Origin: Neopestalotiopsis rosae
Taxonomy: Eukaryota; Ascomycota; Sordariomycetes; Amphisphaeriales; Sporocadaceae
Direction of reading: 5' to 3'
NCBI GenBank assembly: GCA_023078685.1
Contig: JALGAS010000004.1
Span: forward strand, 3,844,001-3,908,000
Length of the DNA: 64,000 bases
Positions 1 through 10,411 of this stretch are shown one piece after another. Under the pieces are notes generated by a model. The model had not been told where the DNA came from. It saw nothing but the letters and a program-made list of their open reading frames with translations, and ran no database searches. How positions within the stretch are numbered: position 1 is the first letter of the stretch; the number at the start of each line of letters is the position of its first letter. The position numbers and the translations under genes are program-made.

Positions 1-108
1 CCAGCCGAAGCCGGCGCCGGCCAGACCGGAGTAGCTGCACACGGCGAGCAGCGGGCCAGTCAGGTTCTGGCCCAGGTCGCTGGCCTTCCAGCGCTCGACG
101 ATACCCAT
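1..108 (-). CDS. Membrane transporter-like protein, N-terminal fragment (partial)
   Basis: The frame opens with an ATG at 108 and runs off the window edge, giving 36 residues. They start MGIVERWKASDLGQNLTGPL and continue into a Gly/Ala-rich stretch ending AGAGFGW. A short polar head followed by a small-residue-rich hydrophobic segment fits the first membrane helix of a fungal MFS sugar/quinate-type permease. This is inferred from composition and general resemblance only; the diagnostic MFS motifs lie outside the window. It is transcribed away from the rest of the region. Confidence 0.45.
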   Translation of the reverse strand, partial: MGIVERWKASDLGQNLTGPLLAVCSYSGLAGAGFGW

Positions 109-1310
109 TGTTGTCGCGTGATATTACACCCGGGACGTTTGCCCTTTGGTTCAGATTGTCGCCGTGATGAAGGTTGATGACTTCTCCGTGATTCAAGACA
201 ATGGGAGCTCAATGAGAGGAGTCCAGATGCATGTCGTCAAAGTCCACTCTGCAGGGTGCGTTTCACCTCGAGTATATGTAGAAACATGTCCCAACTTGGC
301 GGCATCTGGATATCATGTCCCGAAGATAAGGTATCTTGCATGGCTGACTTTCGTCTCCACCATGTTTTCCTGGCCGGGGTGGTGGTGGTGTTTTACTATC
401 GTTGTTTTGGCAATTGCCCTATTGGATAGCCCGACCTGTCTGCGTATACTATCAAGTCCCGGCAGAAGCGGGCCCCCTTTTACCCCAGAGATAAGCTGCA
501 CATGGGAAAAGGCTATGGGGGCTAGCTAGATAGTAGTTACCAGTTTACTGGTAGACTTGTCTAGCATGCCAGCCCGTTTGGCTGCGTACAAGTGCAGTGG
601 GTGGCTGAAAGCAGATTAGCACAGACGCCTCCCCGAGAGCCGCAGCCGTCGGGAGGTCGGAGGCAGCACCGTTTTTCTATGCGATTCGGACGTCCGTACC
701 ATTGGTGATGGCTTCCGGGACTTGCGAGTCAGGTCAAGAGATACACATTTCTTCATTGCCAACTCAGCCCAAGAAAGATAACAATGACCTCGTGAGAGGC
801 CTCGTGGTGATATTCTATACCAGCCAACAATTGCAAACTATTGATTCATCGAATGCGTTCCAGACGCGATCGTGATGGTGTTTTTTGCCCAGCGTGCTGA
901 CGAGTCTTGGCTGTAGCTGGGTTTCGTCCGGCTTATTCCCTGCCTGCCGCGATAAGTATCAGTATCGCAATGGCGCGCCAAGAACATAGATAGTCGTCAG
1001 CAACAACCAAGCCTGGCCTCGAATTCAAACACCCGCCCACACGACGTACGTCAAAAGTCCAAAGATTCTCAAAAAGATTGGCAAACGCAAGTGGCCTTGA
1101 AATCAGAATAGGGACCAGCACGCGTATGCCGTTTCTCTTTTCCCCCACCCGATCAAACAATTGTACAGTTGGTCCCCGAACCATCGCTGCAGGATCTAAA
1201 AGTAAATTATAGTCATCATCATATATATATGAGAGACCAATCAGCGTGCACCTAGAAAAAATTTAGGTATTGTACATCGTATGCCCTATGAAAATGTCAA
1301 AAAGAACGGT
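109..1310. other. Intergenic region without supported gene
   Basis: Several short open frames occur on both strands (for example 146-529 plus and 933-1184 minus), but none has a recognisable domain, signal peptide or convincing splice continuation. An AT-rich stretch near 1215-1230 (repeated AT dinucleotides) precedes the tRNA gene. I see nothing else that can be named. Confidence 0.5.
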
Positions 1311-1381
1311 TGCACTAGCCGCGAATCGAACGCGGGGCCCATCGATGGCAACGATGGATTTTACCACTAAACCACTAGTGC
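1311..1381 (-). tRNA. tRNA-Gly (anticodon GCC)
   Basis: The minus strand folds as a complete 71-nt cloverleaf. The 7-bp acceptor stem is GCACTAG/CTAGTGC with discriminator A. The D arm carries GTGGTTTAGTGG (A-box like). The anticodon stem is CATCG/CGATG with loop TTGCCAT, so the anticodon is GCC. The T arm is CCGCG-TTCGATT-CGCGG (B box). There is no intron. The AT-rich flank and a T-run past the 3' end (plus-strand A-runs near 1290-1305) fit RNA polymerase III termination. Confidence 0.95.
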
Positions 1382-2031
1382 TGAATGAATCTCTTGTGAG
1401 ACGATGAAAGAATTGTGCGTATTTGGAATTATCACAATGTATGTTGATCTGCGGTAATTTTACTTAACAGGAATGTCATCCGAGCGAGTAAGTTACGTGC
1501 GTTGGTAAGTAGTGAGGTGGGCGACTTGACGACTCGTTGGTCATTCATGTACTGAAGCGATTTGTGTTGTTCATTACACTACTTCACACCTACCTAACCA
1601 ATATAACGTACTCGCTTTCACATCTTGAACTGAAGCCACTTCAGCGACATCCCATACTTCCGTTCTGGAAACACTTGATGCGACTGACTGCCGCTCATGC
1701 CTGATGATCATTCCAATACAACCATTCTTCAGGATATAACTAAGGTAAAATATATGCAAGAAAGATTGATTCCGCTCTCGTACAGTACATATATCATCTA
1801 GCAAGATGCTGCTATTTGAGGGTCTCCGTCGTGAAGGACGCGATTTACACCAAATTCTAGGATCGTGATGCACTATGCAGTGAGACAATGGGATCCAAGG
1901 AATCAAACTCCGCCAGCAGCTGTCTCATGCGTTCTTCTTCGTAGCGTTGAGAGCCTTCGTCCGAATCAACCTGAAGGGGACTTGTCGAGCCCAGGGGCAG
2001 CAAATCCGGCAAGAATCTACATAATCTTCTG
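1382..2031. other. Intergenic region, no gene seen
   Basis: Between the tRNA and the 3' end of the HET gene. A minus-strand open frame at 1574-1906 has no recognisable features and is treated as chance. Part of the stretch is probably the 3' UTR of the HET gene. Confidence 0.4.
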
Positions 2032-4134
2032 TTAATATCGGAAGCTTTGAAAACTAAGTCCTAGCTGCGAAAATTGTACTACAACAGGGATGAGATGCGA
2101 GTTTTCGTGATTTGAGCCCAACATGGCTCTCGGAGCAGTGAAACCACTACGAGACTGGCCGCGGTGACTCCCGCCTTGTTCGATGAACCTTCGGAGATCT
2201 TTGTGCGTTATGCTATGAACATTTGGCAACGATGCGTTTCTTAACGTGTCGAATTGTGACCGGCATGCCATGTAACACATGGTGCTTTCCAGTAAAGTAT
2301 GCACTCCGACTTGTTTGATACTCTGCAAATCAAGCTCTAAAACAGCCATTCCACTGACATCGGTCAGTTGATCTTGAGTGAACCCTAGACGGAGACTTAG
2401 AGCAAATGGCAAAGTGGTCTCGTTTTGTTCATTTGATGGCTCGAAGATCAAGATGGCATTTTCAGTTCTGGAGGTCCCCTCCAACCCTGGAGGCTTGGAA
2501 GAGTTGCTCATGGAGAATATGCTGTGTTCCTCGGCCCAGAAGCAAGTAGTGGTGGCAGCCACGTTACTGATGCGGTGCGTTGGCCCAGGGTCAGGGAACA
2601 TGATCAAGAACTTGACGTCATCATGTGGGTGCAGTGTGTCCGAAATGCCTTTGAACATTTTCCTTGAGTCTATGTCAGGTGGTATGGGGTACCCAGTGTC
2701 GTGAAAGCGCCAGCTGGCGTCGTGTATAAGAAGCGCTTCGCGCTCTTGTATGGAGTGCTGTTGTCGGGGCAATATGATGGCCCCACGGGAACTCCGAATC
2801 CTGGCGTACTGGTTGTAGCCGTCAGGCCCCTGCGAAGTCAGAGCCAGCCATGTCTGTTGATTGTCTGATGGGCCGCAATTGAGACCAGCAAAGAACAAGT
2901 CTTTCTTGTAGGTACGGAGTAGGGGCAGATGAATTGAAAGACCGGCATTTGTTGGAAAGTAAGGCATACCGCTTGGTCTTGCAGCCTTGGAAGACAATCT
3001 GGCCGAATGGAAAACGGCAGGATTGGGCGCAAGTAAAGGCATTGTTTCCGTAGTATTCTGCCTAGGAAAACCTACTACGGGAGCCTCCCACGCAAATATG
3101 CTTTCGTCGGCAGAGCTTTGGATTATCTCTTGTTGAAGTCTTCTGAATGCCTTGCTGCCTTCGCCGTATAGTAGGGGCATATTAATGTCGAATAAACCTA
3201 GCAAGGAATATGCGACGTCCTCCTCACGGGTGGCCTTTCTATCGGCAGCCCATGAAAGTCTATGAGAAATGCTGTACCGACTAATAGGAGTCTCTCCTTT
3301 AATACACTCCTCGTCAATGCCCGTGACAACAGATAGAATGGGACTGAGTGCTTCTTTTCCGGCAATCATCGTCCAGTCGCGATCGTAAAGGGTCAGCCTT
3401 TTGGGTGCAAGTAGTTCTTGCAATGTCCAGGATCGCGTAAACCAGCGACTGTTCTCCAAAGATTGGACGTTGGACGTGTGTTCTTGGCGTGCGTCCGCGT
3501 AATTCAGAGTGTTGGACGATGTTTTCGAAGCAGGAGGAGTATCATCTGCTTTCAGGCCAATAGCCTCTCGTTTTCCAGAGACTCCGGGAGGAACGAATTG
3601 GGAAAACATGTCGAGTGTTGCCTGCTTGAGTGTTCCCTGTTTCTCCTCAACCATGAGGTCCCGTTCAATTGCTGCCAAATGCTCCACAAAGGTAGATGAA
3701 AACGGTTCCACGTCAACCAGATAGGCGAATGCGTCTGAAGCTTCCTGGTACCATGCAAACATTGAATTGATGGCCTCGGATAATTCAGAAGAGCTCGTCT
3801 TGTCTATACAAGTGGTATCGCACCAAAGGTATTCATAGCCTCGACAGGAAGCTATTTCGCAAGCTCTGAGAACCTTTTGGTATCCTGCCTTTTGCTGAAT
3901 GAGGGCGTTTGGTTGCCGCCATTCTTGAAGGTTCACCTCGGACCGCCCCCATGTATGCGAAAGTATGGAATATGGAGGGGTATCCGAGCCTTGGAATTCT
4001 CTCAACTCGAGAGTGTTCACGTCGATAAGACGAATCTGCCGACAGGTACTAGCTGACAGGTAGCGTTTGCTTGGGACGACTATTGCTGTTGTCACACGCC
4101 AGAGACGTGTCTTGTATCTTCCAACGACTAACAT
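2032..4134 (-). CDS. HET-domain (heterokaryon incompatibility) protein
   Basis: A 700-residue single frame. The HET domain (PF06985 family) spans about residues 35-330. It shows IRLIDVNTLELREF (34-47), YSILSHTWG (55-63), YEYLWCDTTCIDK (100-112) and SRWFTRSWTLQELLAP (229-244), the classic blocks of HET-E/HET-D/TOL-type proteins, which trigger cell death when genetically different hyphae fuse. The rest of the protein, beyond about residue 335, resembles no domain I can name; there is no NACHT, WD40 or ankyrin region. A charged insert of about 75 residues (about 150-228) sits between the DVEP block and the SRWFTR block, longer than in most relatives. Family members often start directly at the (M)RLI(D/N) block, so the first 33 residues may be a misread start or contain a short intron ending at CGGCAG; the ATG at 4134 is simply the first in frame. 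It acts in the cytosol by family knowledge. Confidence 0.85.
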   Translation of the reverse strand: MLVVGRYKTRLWRVTTAIVVPSKRYLSASTCRQIRLIDVNTLELREFQGSDTPPYSILSHTWGRSEVNLQEWRQPNALIQQKAGYQKVLRACEIASCRGYEYLWCDTTCIDKTSSSELSEAINSMFAWYQEASDAFAYLVDVEPFSSTFVEHLAAIERDLMVEEKQGTLKQATLDMFSQFVPPGVSGKREAIGLKADDTPPASKTSSNTLNYADARQEHTSNVQSLENSRWFTRSWTLQELLAPKRLTLYDRDWTMIAGKEALSPILSVVTGIDEECIKGETPISRYSISHRLSWAADRKATREEDVAYSLLGLFDINMPLLYGEGSKAFRRLQQEIIQSSADESIFAWEAPVVGFPRQNTTETMPLLAPNPAVFHSARLSSKAARPSGMPYFPTNAGLSIHLPLLRTYKKDLFFAGLNCGPSDNQQTWLALTSQGPDGYNQYARIRSSRGAIILPRQQHSIQEREALLIHDASWRFHDTGYPIPPDIDSRKMFKGISDTLHPHDDVKFLIMFPDPGPTHRISNVAATTTCFWAEEHSIFSMSNSSKPPGLEGTSRTENAILIFEPSNEQNETTLPFALSLRLGFTQDQLTDVSGMAVLELDLQSIKQVGVHTLLESTMCYMACRSQFDTLRNASLPNVHSITHKDLRRFIEQGGSHRGQSRSGFTAPRAMLGSNHENSHLIPVVVQFSQLGLSFQSFRY

Positions 4135-6626
4135 CCCTGGTGGGGTGTGTTTATAAAGGCATTCAGCAGCTCAGCTGGAAACCCGATCATTGGGCATTGT
4201 TTCCTGTGGCGGGGTATAGATACGAAAATGTCTGCTCAGCACCGAGTCACGTGACCCTGCTGGCTTGGCTGAATGCCCAATCTCCTACCTTCACGCAAAG
4301 CCTAGCTGAGACGCCCGGTGCTGTCATATCGTTTGACTCTGCATTAGATATTCTTTTCATCTGCAACCCGAATACATTTCTGGGCATGGTGCTCATATCA
4401 TGTGGATAGTGGCTCTTGTATCGTGCGAAGCGCACGATCATCTTCGAAGTATAGATGCGCTGAGCAGCATCATTGATAAAAGTACAGTATCATGCTCCAT
4501 CGGCTGGTTTCGGGTGTAAGAGAGACAAACCCAAAATACCAGGCACTCGCGACTTGCTCGATCATACCTCTCTCATGTCAGCGTCATGGGCTCTATGAGA
4601 CTCGCAACTAGCGAAATTCGAACGCAGGATCGGCTCGTTCTTGTCATCAGGGACTGCAAGTGCCATGCTATCTCGAATAGCTTAAGGCAAAAGTACAGAT
4701 CATAGTACACACAGGTTGAGGAAATATTCGGTCCAACACTCATAATAGGGTCCGTGCCTTTGAAGTAAAATGTCACGCGACATACGACATGAACAGCGCC
4801 AAATAGCGAACTTTGGATATGCTGTAAGGCTTGCAGGCCTGAGAAACCCTGCGGCAGTCACCTAGTGGAGGCTTTCACTGTTGCTTGCTCCCCGGATGAA
4901 TAGTGGTTACTATGGTAATGAGAGAGGGAATCGCTGCAAATAATCATAAGCATACCTTGTTTCTCTAACCTTCTTTTCAAGAGGATGCGGGATGAGGCGT
5001 TTCTTATCTCACGCTAACACTATTGAAACTCCGCCCGTAGTCCGCACAAATAAACGATTTTTCGTGAGTATGAGTACGCATGTGACGCTGGAAAAGCTCC
5101 TATAAGGTTGTCTGGACGTACTTTCCAGGACCTCCCCTGGTGAATACTTGTTTAATATTTCCTCAACAAATATATTCCACTACTGCTCTCCAATCCTAGC
5201 AATTGTCCCCACTGTGGTCATTGTAATACCACATTTCAAAGACAAGCCCAGTCTGTCATGTATATGATCGGTCATGAAGTGGTGAGGAGCTTGGGCTAGA
5301 CAACAGTTTGCCAGGGGGCAGAGATACCAGAAACTAGCGTACTCGGACGGAGATTCGGTTTTATGTCCGGCTAACAGTACGACCCCTGCGCATCTAAAAT
5401 ACGAGACGGCGGCGGATCCCCAGATGGGACCGCTAGAAGTCTATCCAAGACTTCGTCGCGTTTTGGTTGCAAGACCGGAATCTTGAAGCCTATATTGCAC
5501 TTTAAAGAACACTGTGGTTGACTTCGTGCTGGCCGTGGGTGCCGAGCTACTAGTAGCCACGATACTGGCGCCGCAACAGCCACAGTTGTAGTCACGATTT
5601 TACTCCATCTGCAATTCGATTGATAATAAGCACCCACAACAGCTACTTTATACAATACAATCAACAACTCAGGGATTCAAGAGACGGACGAGTGATTGAA
5701 TTGTCTTAATGGAATCAGAGTTGACTTGGGCGACGGGTTTATGAAATCACTCACTGTATTTCAGATGCACCAACAAATGTGGGATCAAGTAATGAGGACA
5801 ATAGCTCTGTTCGTAATGTATTGGCATTTCCTACGTGACAATAGGAAGGGTCCCTCCAGAATGACAGAATCACCACTGAGGCCTCAGTTCCCATCTTACT
5901 AAGTGCCAACCTAAATAATGAGGAAATGAAGAGGCTGTCTGTAGCAACACTCGACCAAGCGGCTGAAAACCGTTTCTTCTCGCAGTTCTGTCTTTTAGAC
6001 ACTTCTTGATAAACCTATCATCCGCCACATCAGTGATAGACGCTAAACAATAGAGTAAAGGAAGCACAGGGCATGGCATAAACTGTTGAAAGTTGAAACA
6101 TGACATTGTACTAGAGGAAGCCCTACGCAATCCCCGGGGTACACACTGGAGCCGCTGCTGGCCCGACGATTCCGAGAAATTTGCTATGGGATCTCGGGAT
6201 CTCGGGGTCCCCTGAAAGGAGTTCAACGGGATTCAGTCCACTTCTACCAGTTACAATATACCCTTGTCTCTTGCTACCTCATCTCTTCCCCGCTAACTTC
6301 GTCCCACTGAGTCAGCGGAGAGCCCGGCAGTTCGATAATTGACGGGCTTAGTGCCCAATCAAATATTGGATCATAGGCTCCGCTCCGCTTCAGCTATTTA
6401 AACATTTTCTATGTCCTCATGATCCCACTCCTATACCGATCCTCTTCATTCTCAAGCGCCATTGCAAAACGAAATCATTCCATCTTGACGAAATCAAGGA
6501 GACCTCCGGGCGCCGTCGACTCGCTTGCGCGCTGTTACCTGTCTTGCACTCCAGCTTCCGATCCTAACATCCGAGCACCTTGATAACATTCCTTGGTGTC
6601 TGTGGTTCAAGATCAAGTGTGACACA
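4135..6626. other. Gene-poor region between HET and SNG1-like genes
   Basis: No coding region is supported. About 4600-5050 holds a decayed dispersed repeat (separate entry). The small frames at 5371-5667, 5696-5902 and 5870-6226 lack any feature. A TATTTAAA-like element at about 6396 and pyrimidine-rich tracts up to 6480 are the likely promoter and leader of the SNG1-like gene. Confidence 0.4.
4600..5050. repeat. Degenerate dispersed repeat, copy 1
   Basis: The part from about 4611 to 4805 aligns along its length with 9156-9350. Examples: TTCGAACGCA in both; CATAGTACACACAGGTTGAG here against CATGGTACATACAGGTTGAA there; and an AACAGCGCCAAATA against AGCAGCGCAAAATA block at the end. Mismatches are largely C/T and G/A transitions. 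Weaker similarity (CTCTAACCT, GCGCTAAC-like blocks) continues to about 5045. No open frame is preserved. The pattern fits an old repeat altered by repeat-induced point mutation; the parent element cannot be named. Confidence 0.6.
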
Positions 6627-7910
6627 ATGAGCTCTGGACCTTCCATGGCCCGGGCCAGAATTCCCGTCCAGGTGTTGAAACCCTACTGGATTGCGACCTT
6701 AGTCTCCTTCATACTTATACAGTGCATATTCCTGGGTAACATGTCGTATCTGTACGGCACTTTCTTCAAGTCAACGGACCGCAGTCATGCCTTCAGCATA
6801 CTGTTTGTGGATTATGACGGCGGCGCCATTGGCAACTCATTGTCACTAGCGTACTCGTCACTCGAAGGTGACAACTTTCCGACGTTGCACCACGGTCAAT
6901 CTGCGGCGTATCCACTTCCATCTTCGCTCCGGGACGACGTGTGCAAAGGAACACATTGGGCTGCCATATACACTCATGAAAATGCTTCCCAGCGCTTGTC
7001 TGCTGTTATACAAGGCGATGACGGAAACGCAACTTACGATCCGACCGATACCATCACCTACATTTACAACGAAGCCCGCTACCCAGCCATCTCGGATTCT
7101 ATTATTGAGGCCAACGTGCAGACGCTTGTTTCAGTCGCTCGCTCTATTTACGGCAATATCAATGGAAGCGCTGCGTTGGCGCAGCTGAACATGACAGACA
7201 AGGAAGCATTAGCAGCCTTTTACGACCCTTTCTCTGCAAAGCTTGCGCCCATACAATCCACAACCCAGGGAACACGCGTCTTACTCAACACCGTCTCCAT
7301 GGTGATGCCAATTCTGATGCAGTTCTTCTTCTTAATGGCTACAAACGGAATATCATCTGAGATGCAAATCTCTCAACGTCTCCAATTTGGTGTCTTCTTC
7401 GGACAGAGATGCATCATTGCGTCTTTATATGGCTTCATATCCTCTCTAGCTATGACGGGTTATATATGGGCTTTCAGAGAGTCCTGGTCCGTATCCGCCG
7501 GGCAGTTTTTTGAAACATGGATGGTACTCTGGTTATATATGGACATCAACTACGTCATAATCGACTCAGTGTTGGGGACTATCGTAGCAGTCAAAGCTAT
7601 GCCGTTTTTTATGTTGACATGGATCATCCCCAATGTCGCTAGCACCATCTGTCCGTTCGAGCTATCGCCGGGATTTTATCGCTTAGGCTATGCACTGCCA
7701 GCGCACGAGGTGTACACGCTCCTTGTCGGCATTTGGTCAAGCTGCCCACGCGATCTGCGAATCTCTCTTCCAGTCTTACTGAGTTGGTGGCTCTTGGGAC
7801 ACGCAACATCTTTTCTGGCCTGCCTGTATCGTCATAGACAAGCGAGACAATTGCCCAAGGTGGAAATGGAAACGACAGACCGCAGCCGGATCAGTCTACA
7901 AAGCCACTGA
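6627..7910 (+). CDS. SNG1-like membrane protein (DUF3533 family)
   Basis: A 427-residue integral membrane protein of the DUF3533/SNG1 (nitrosoguanidine resistance) family, related to the membrane part of ABC-2-type exporters. The ATG at 6627 is preferred over the in-frame ATG 102 nt upstream because family members start shortly before the first helix. Visible layout: one hydrophobic helix at about residues 17-45, a large extracytosolic loop with several N-x-S/T sites (about 50-225), then about five helices clustered at 225-410. Conserved-looking blocks are the LFVDYDGGAIG region after the first helix and LSPGFYRLGYALPAHE near the last helices, typical of the family. No intron is needed. Family knowledge links SNG1 to drug resistance and plasma-membrane lipid asymmetry; the role here is not shown by sequence. 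A TATTTAAA-type element lies about 230 nt upstream. Confidence 0.85.
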   Translation: MSSGPSMARARIPVQVLKPYWIATLVSFILIQCIFLGNMSYLYGTFFKSTDRSHAFSILFVDYDGGAIGNSLSLAYSSLEGDNFPTLHHGQSAAYPLPSSLRDDVCKGTHWAAIYTHENASQRLSAVIQGDDGNATYDPTDTITYIYNEARYPAISDSIIEANVQTLVSVARSIYGNINGSAALAQLNMTDKEALAAFYDPFSAKLAPIQSTTQGTRVLLNTVSMVMPILMQFFFLMATNGISSEMQISQRLQFGVFFGQRCIIASLYGFISSLAMTGYIWAFRESWSVSAGQFFETWMVLWLYMDINYVIIDSVLGTIVAVKAMPFFMLTWIIPNVASTICPFELSPGFYRLGYALPAHEVYTLLVGIWSSCPRDLRISLPVLLSWWLLGHATSFLACLYRHRQARQLPKVEMETTDRSRISLQSH

Positions 7911-8049
7911 TTCTTGTTGGTTGTTCCTGCCTCTAGGATGACTTAAACAAGCTAAAAGCTACAGCCACCTGGAAGAATTCAGAAATGATGGATTATCTTC
8001 AATGACACTCTCAGGGGCAAACACGAGCTCATTATACTTGGCTTGTTCA

Positions 8050-8560
8050 ATTCATCAGCAACATGTCTCGGATGTTTTCGAGAACTGGTATCGCTACACA
8101 GGTGCTATGGTCACACATAACCACTGACTTTGGGCGGTCGGTCGCGGAATTCTGTGATTGTGTAGCCCCGCCGTGGGATTTCATGGCGTGGGGCTGAACC
8201 ATTGGTTCCGACAACACCTCCGCCAACTGTACGCATGGGCTTGATAGATCCGAATGGGTCAGGACTTGGGATTGCGCCAACATGATATCCTTCGACCTCG
8301 AGGATTCATGGGTCGCATGTCCAGTCAGTAGCCACCTCCATGGTAGCCGCAGCGCTTCGCGACACTTGATCTCGGGGCCCTTACATCTATCTGGACACCG
8401 TACAAGGTGCTGCATTTGTCATGGTGTCGATCAGTGTTCTCAAGCTCACCGTGGCGTATGGGATCTACGATCCACCATCTGACATAAACGTTGTCGCCTT
8501 ATTTGATGGGTCCTCTCTCGGCAGCTACTTTGTTGCGCGTGATGCACTAGTTCCATAGTT
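8050..8560 (+). pseudogene. Possible relic of an unidentified gene
   Basis: Three plus-strand stretches read like protein but in different frames and with stops between: one at 8056-8101 ending ENWYRYTG, one at 8123-8190 containing DFGRSVAEFCDCVAP, and one stop-to-stop stretch at 8370-8558 of about 60 residues containing LKLTVAYGIYDPP and ending VARDALVP. No splice sites join them convincingly. I do not recognise the family. It could be a decayed gene or chance; confidence is low. Confidence 0.2.
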
Positions 8561-8984
8561 CCACATTTTCTAAATCAAATACGAATGATTATTCCTCATC
8601 CTCTTGCCATGATACATCCTCATGTTATGTGAGCGGCGAAAACTAAAAGCGAGCACCAGTACCTCTGTTGTCGGATTCCTCGGTAATTACTGGTTCCAGG
8701 AACTGACTAGGCTGTGGACGAGGCAATACAATACCCGCGCGCAAGCTCACTGCATGACCAGCTTTTCATATTTCTCAAAACCCGATTTTGCTTGGCGACG
8801 CCAAATACCGCGCTGCTAAAAGTACATTGACGAAAATACCGTTTTATAACTCCATGGAGTTCAATAGTACGTGCCGAGAACGCTGCGTGAGCTTGGATCT
8901 TCCATCCGTTTGAAGCTCAATTACTATTAACATTTAATTCATCGAGTTGAGGATAGATAGTCCAATATGCCCCTCTGTCTAAAA

Positions 8985-9160
8985 TCTAAATATACTACCA
9001 TTCTCTTTCTTTCTTCTAGTAAGCTATAAGCGCACCAGAAATGATTTGACCATTATGTATCCAATCCCTCGCCCCTTAAAAGAACATCGCTTTGACTGAT
9101 AATCTACCTTACGAATAACTTTACTTTGTTCGACAATGGCGGAAACGGAGACGATAGGTT
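8985..9160 (+). repeat. Degenerate partial copy of the 3' part of the 11048 gene
   Basis: Aligns with 11580-11745. Shared blocks include TTCTTTCT(T/C)CTAGTAAGCT, a TATCCAA(T/C)CCC block, CACTTTGACTAA against CGCTTTGACTGA, TTACGAATA, and a coding-like end reading LFDNGGNGDD here against LFNNGTSADD there. Differences are rich in transitions, and the AG of GAATAG has become AA here. The first part of the gene is absent, so this is a 3' fragment only. Confidence 0.65.
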
Positions 9161-9530
9161 CGAACGCATAATTGACTCGGTCTTTCTATACGGAACTGAA
9201 AGTCCTTTGCTACTATGAATAGTATCAGCCAAGAGTTCAATCATGGTACATACAGGTTGAAGATTACCGAATCCCACTTTTATCAGGAATTATGCCATTA
9301 ATGTGAAGTATCACGAGATATATAGCATAAGCAGCGCAAAATAAAAATTGGTGTAATATTAATTCTGCGGGGCTATGCGTCATAAACGATCTGATCGTCG
9401 GATCTTAGGCCAACGGCAAATAAGGTTCCCTCTCCAAATCCATGGCCCTCCAAATACTCTAACCTCCTTATTATGGCGCTAACATTTGGAGTAATCCTCC
9501 AGGATTGGAGCGCATTTCTTGTGGCTCAAG
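9150..9530. repeat. Degenerate dispersed repeat, copy 2
   Basis: Counterpart of 4600-5050, directly abutting the fragment at 8985-9160. It is more AT-rich than copy 1 and shorter after about 9350, as expected after deletion and C-to-T decay. No terminal repeats or coding capacity are visible. Confidence 0.6.
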
Positions 9531-10099
9531 TACTCGACAAATGTGTTGGCGATGTAGCAAGTTCGAACTTCTCGGCAGCAGGAGACAATCGTATAGGGAG
9601 GCCGTAGCTCATTGAGACACATATGTATAGTCCAGCTTCAGCCACTAAGCGACCTAAAATAATATTGAGTATTCAAGCCAACCTTGGCATTGCCTTGCAT
9701 CAGCACTGAGAAATTATATCTATCAACTGATTTCTATTAATACCTTTTGAGGATTTAACAGTTATAAGATATGACCTTTCACGAGGCCAAACATCACAGT
9801 ACAAACACTATGATAAACACCGCATTTCCGGAAGGATTTACTTAGTGTTCTCAATATTGCAGTGTTCACATTCCGTACATAGCTTAACAATGCAATTAGT
9901 AGTGACCGTGAATCGATTGGCCCTCAGCACTTGCATCCGCGTTGAACAGGCTCTGTACTACCCGGAAATACACAAACTTTGTGGCGCTATGCTACACGTC
10001 CAGTCATGGCCCTGTTCGTTGGTATACTTTATTTCTAGGCCGGAACTTGTATGCATGAAGGATTCGTCCCACTAAACAAGCCTCATCTCGTATGCACCA

Positions 10100-10411
10100 A
10101 TGGGAAGCCTCGAAGAAAGTCCTCCACAATCCTTTGAGGAGAGCATCAGGCTAGGGCTGATGATCAAAAGTGCGGCGGATCATATTATTCGTAAAGAATA
10201 CTCCGCTGTCATCGATACCCTCCTCCGCCCCAACTTTCAAATTCCTGATTCCTTGCTTCTGGCTCAGCCTCCTTTCCCCCGAAGTTTTAGGGATTCCGGA
10301 TGCGATGAATGCATGACGCCACTCATCGCATGTGACGTCTCGGTCTTGGCAATCATCATCGGGAGGCGTAAACCTGAGAGGGTCGTTCCATTGCCGCAAG
10401 TTGCTCCATAG
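10100..10411 (+). CDS. Small hypothetical protein (doubtful)
   Basis: A 103-residue frame beginning MGSLEESPPQSFEESIRLGL. The first 70 residues have plausible composition with a predicted helical segment (SAADHIIRKEYSAVIDTLL); the rest is less convincing. There is no domain, signal peptide or membrane segment. It may be the first exon of a decayed gene or chance. Confidence 0.25.
   Translation: MGSLEESPPQSFEESIRLGLMIKSAADHIIRKEYSAVIDTLLRPNFQIPDSLLLAQPPFPRSFRDSGCDECMTPLIACDVSVLAIIIGRRKPERVVPLPQVAP

Noticed and set aside
1574..1906. Minus-strand 110-residue frame beside the HET gene
   Set aside because: No domain, signal or splice continuation; ordinary for AT-balanced intergenic DNA.
4600..9350. 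tRNA-derived SINE: both repeat copies carry a GTTCGAA core like a pol III B box and a TAGCA(T/A) A-box-like site on the minus strand
   Set aside because: Homology between copies lies upstream of the supposed A box rather than downstream of the B box, no cloverleaf forms, and no poly-A or T-rich tail is visible.
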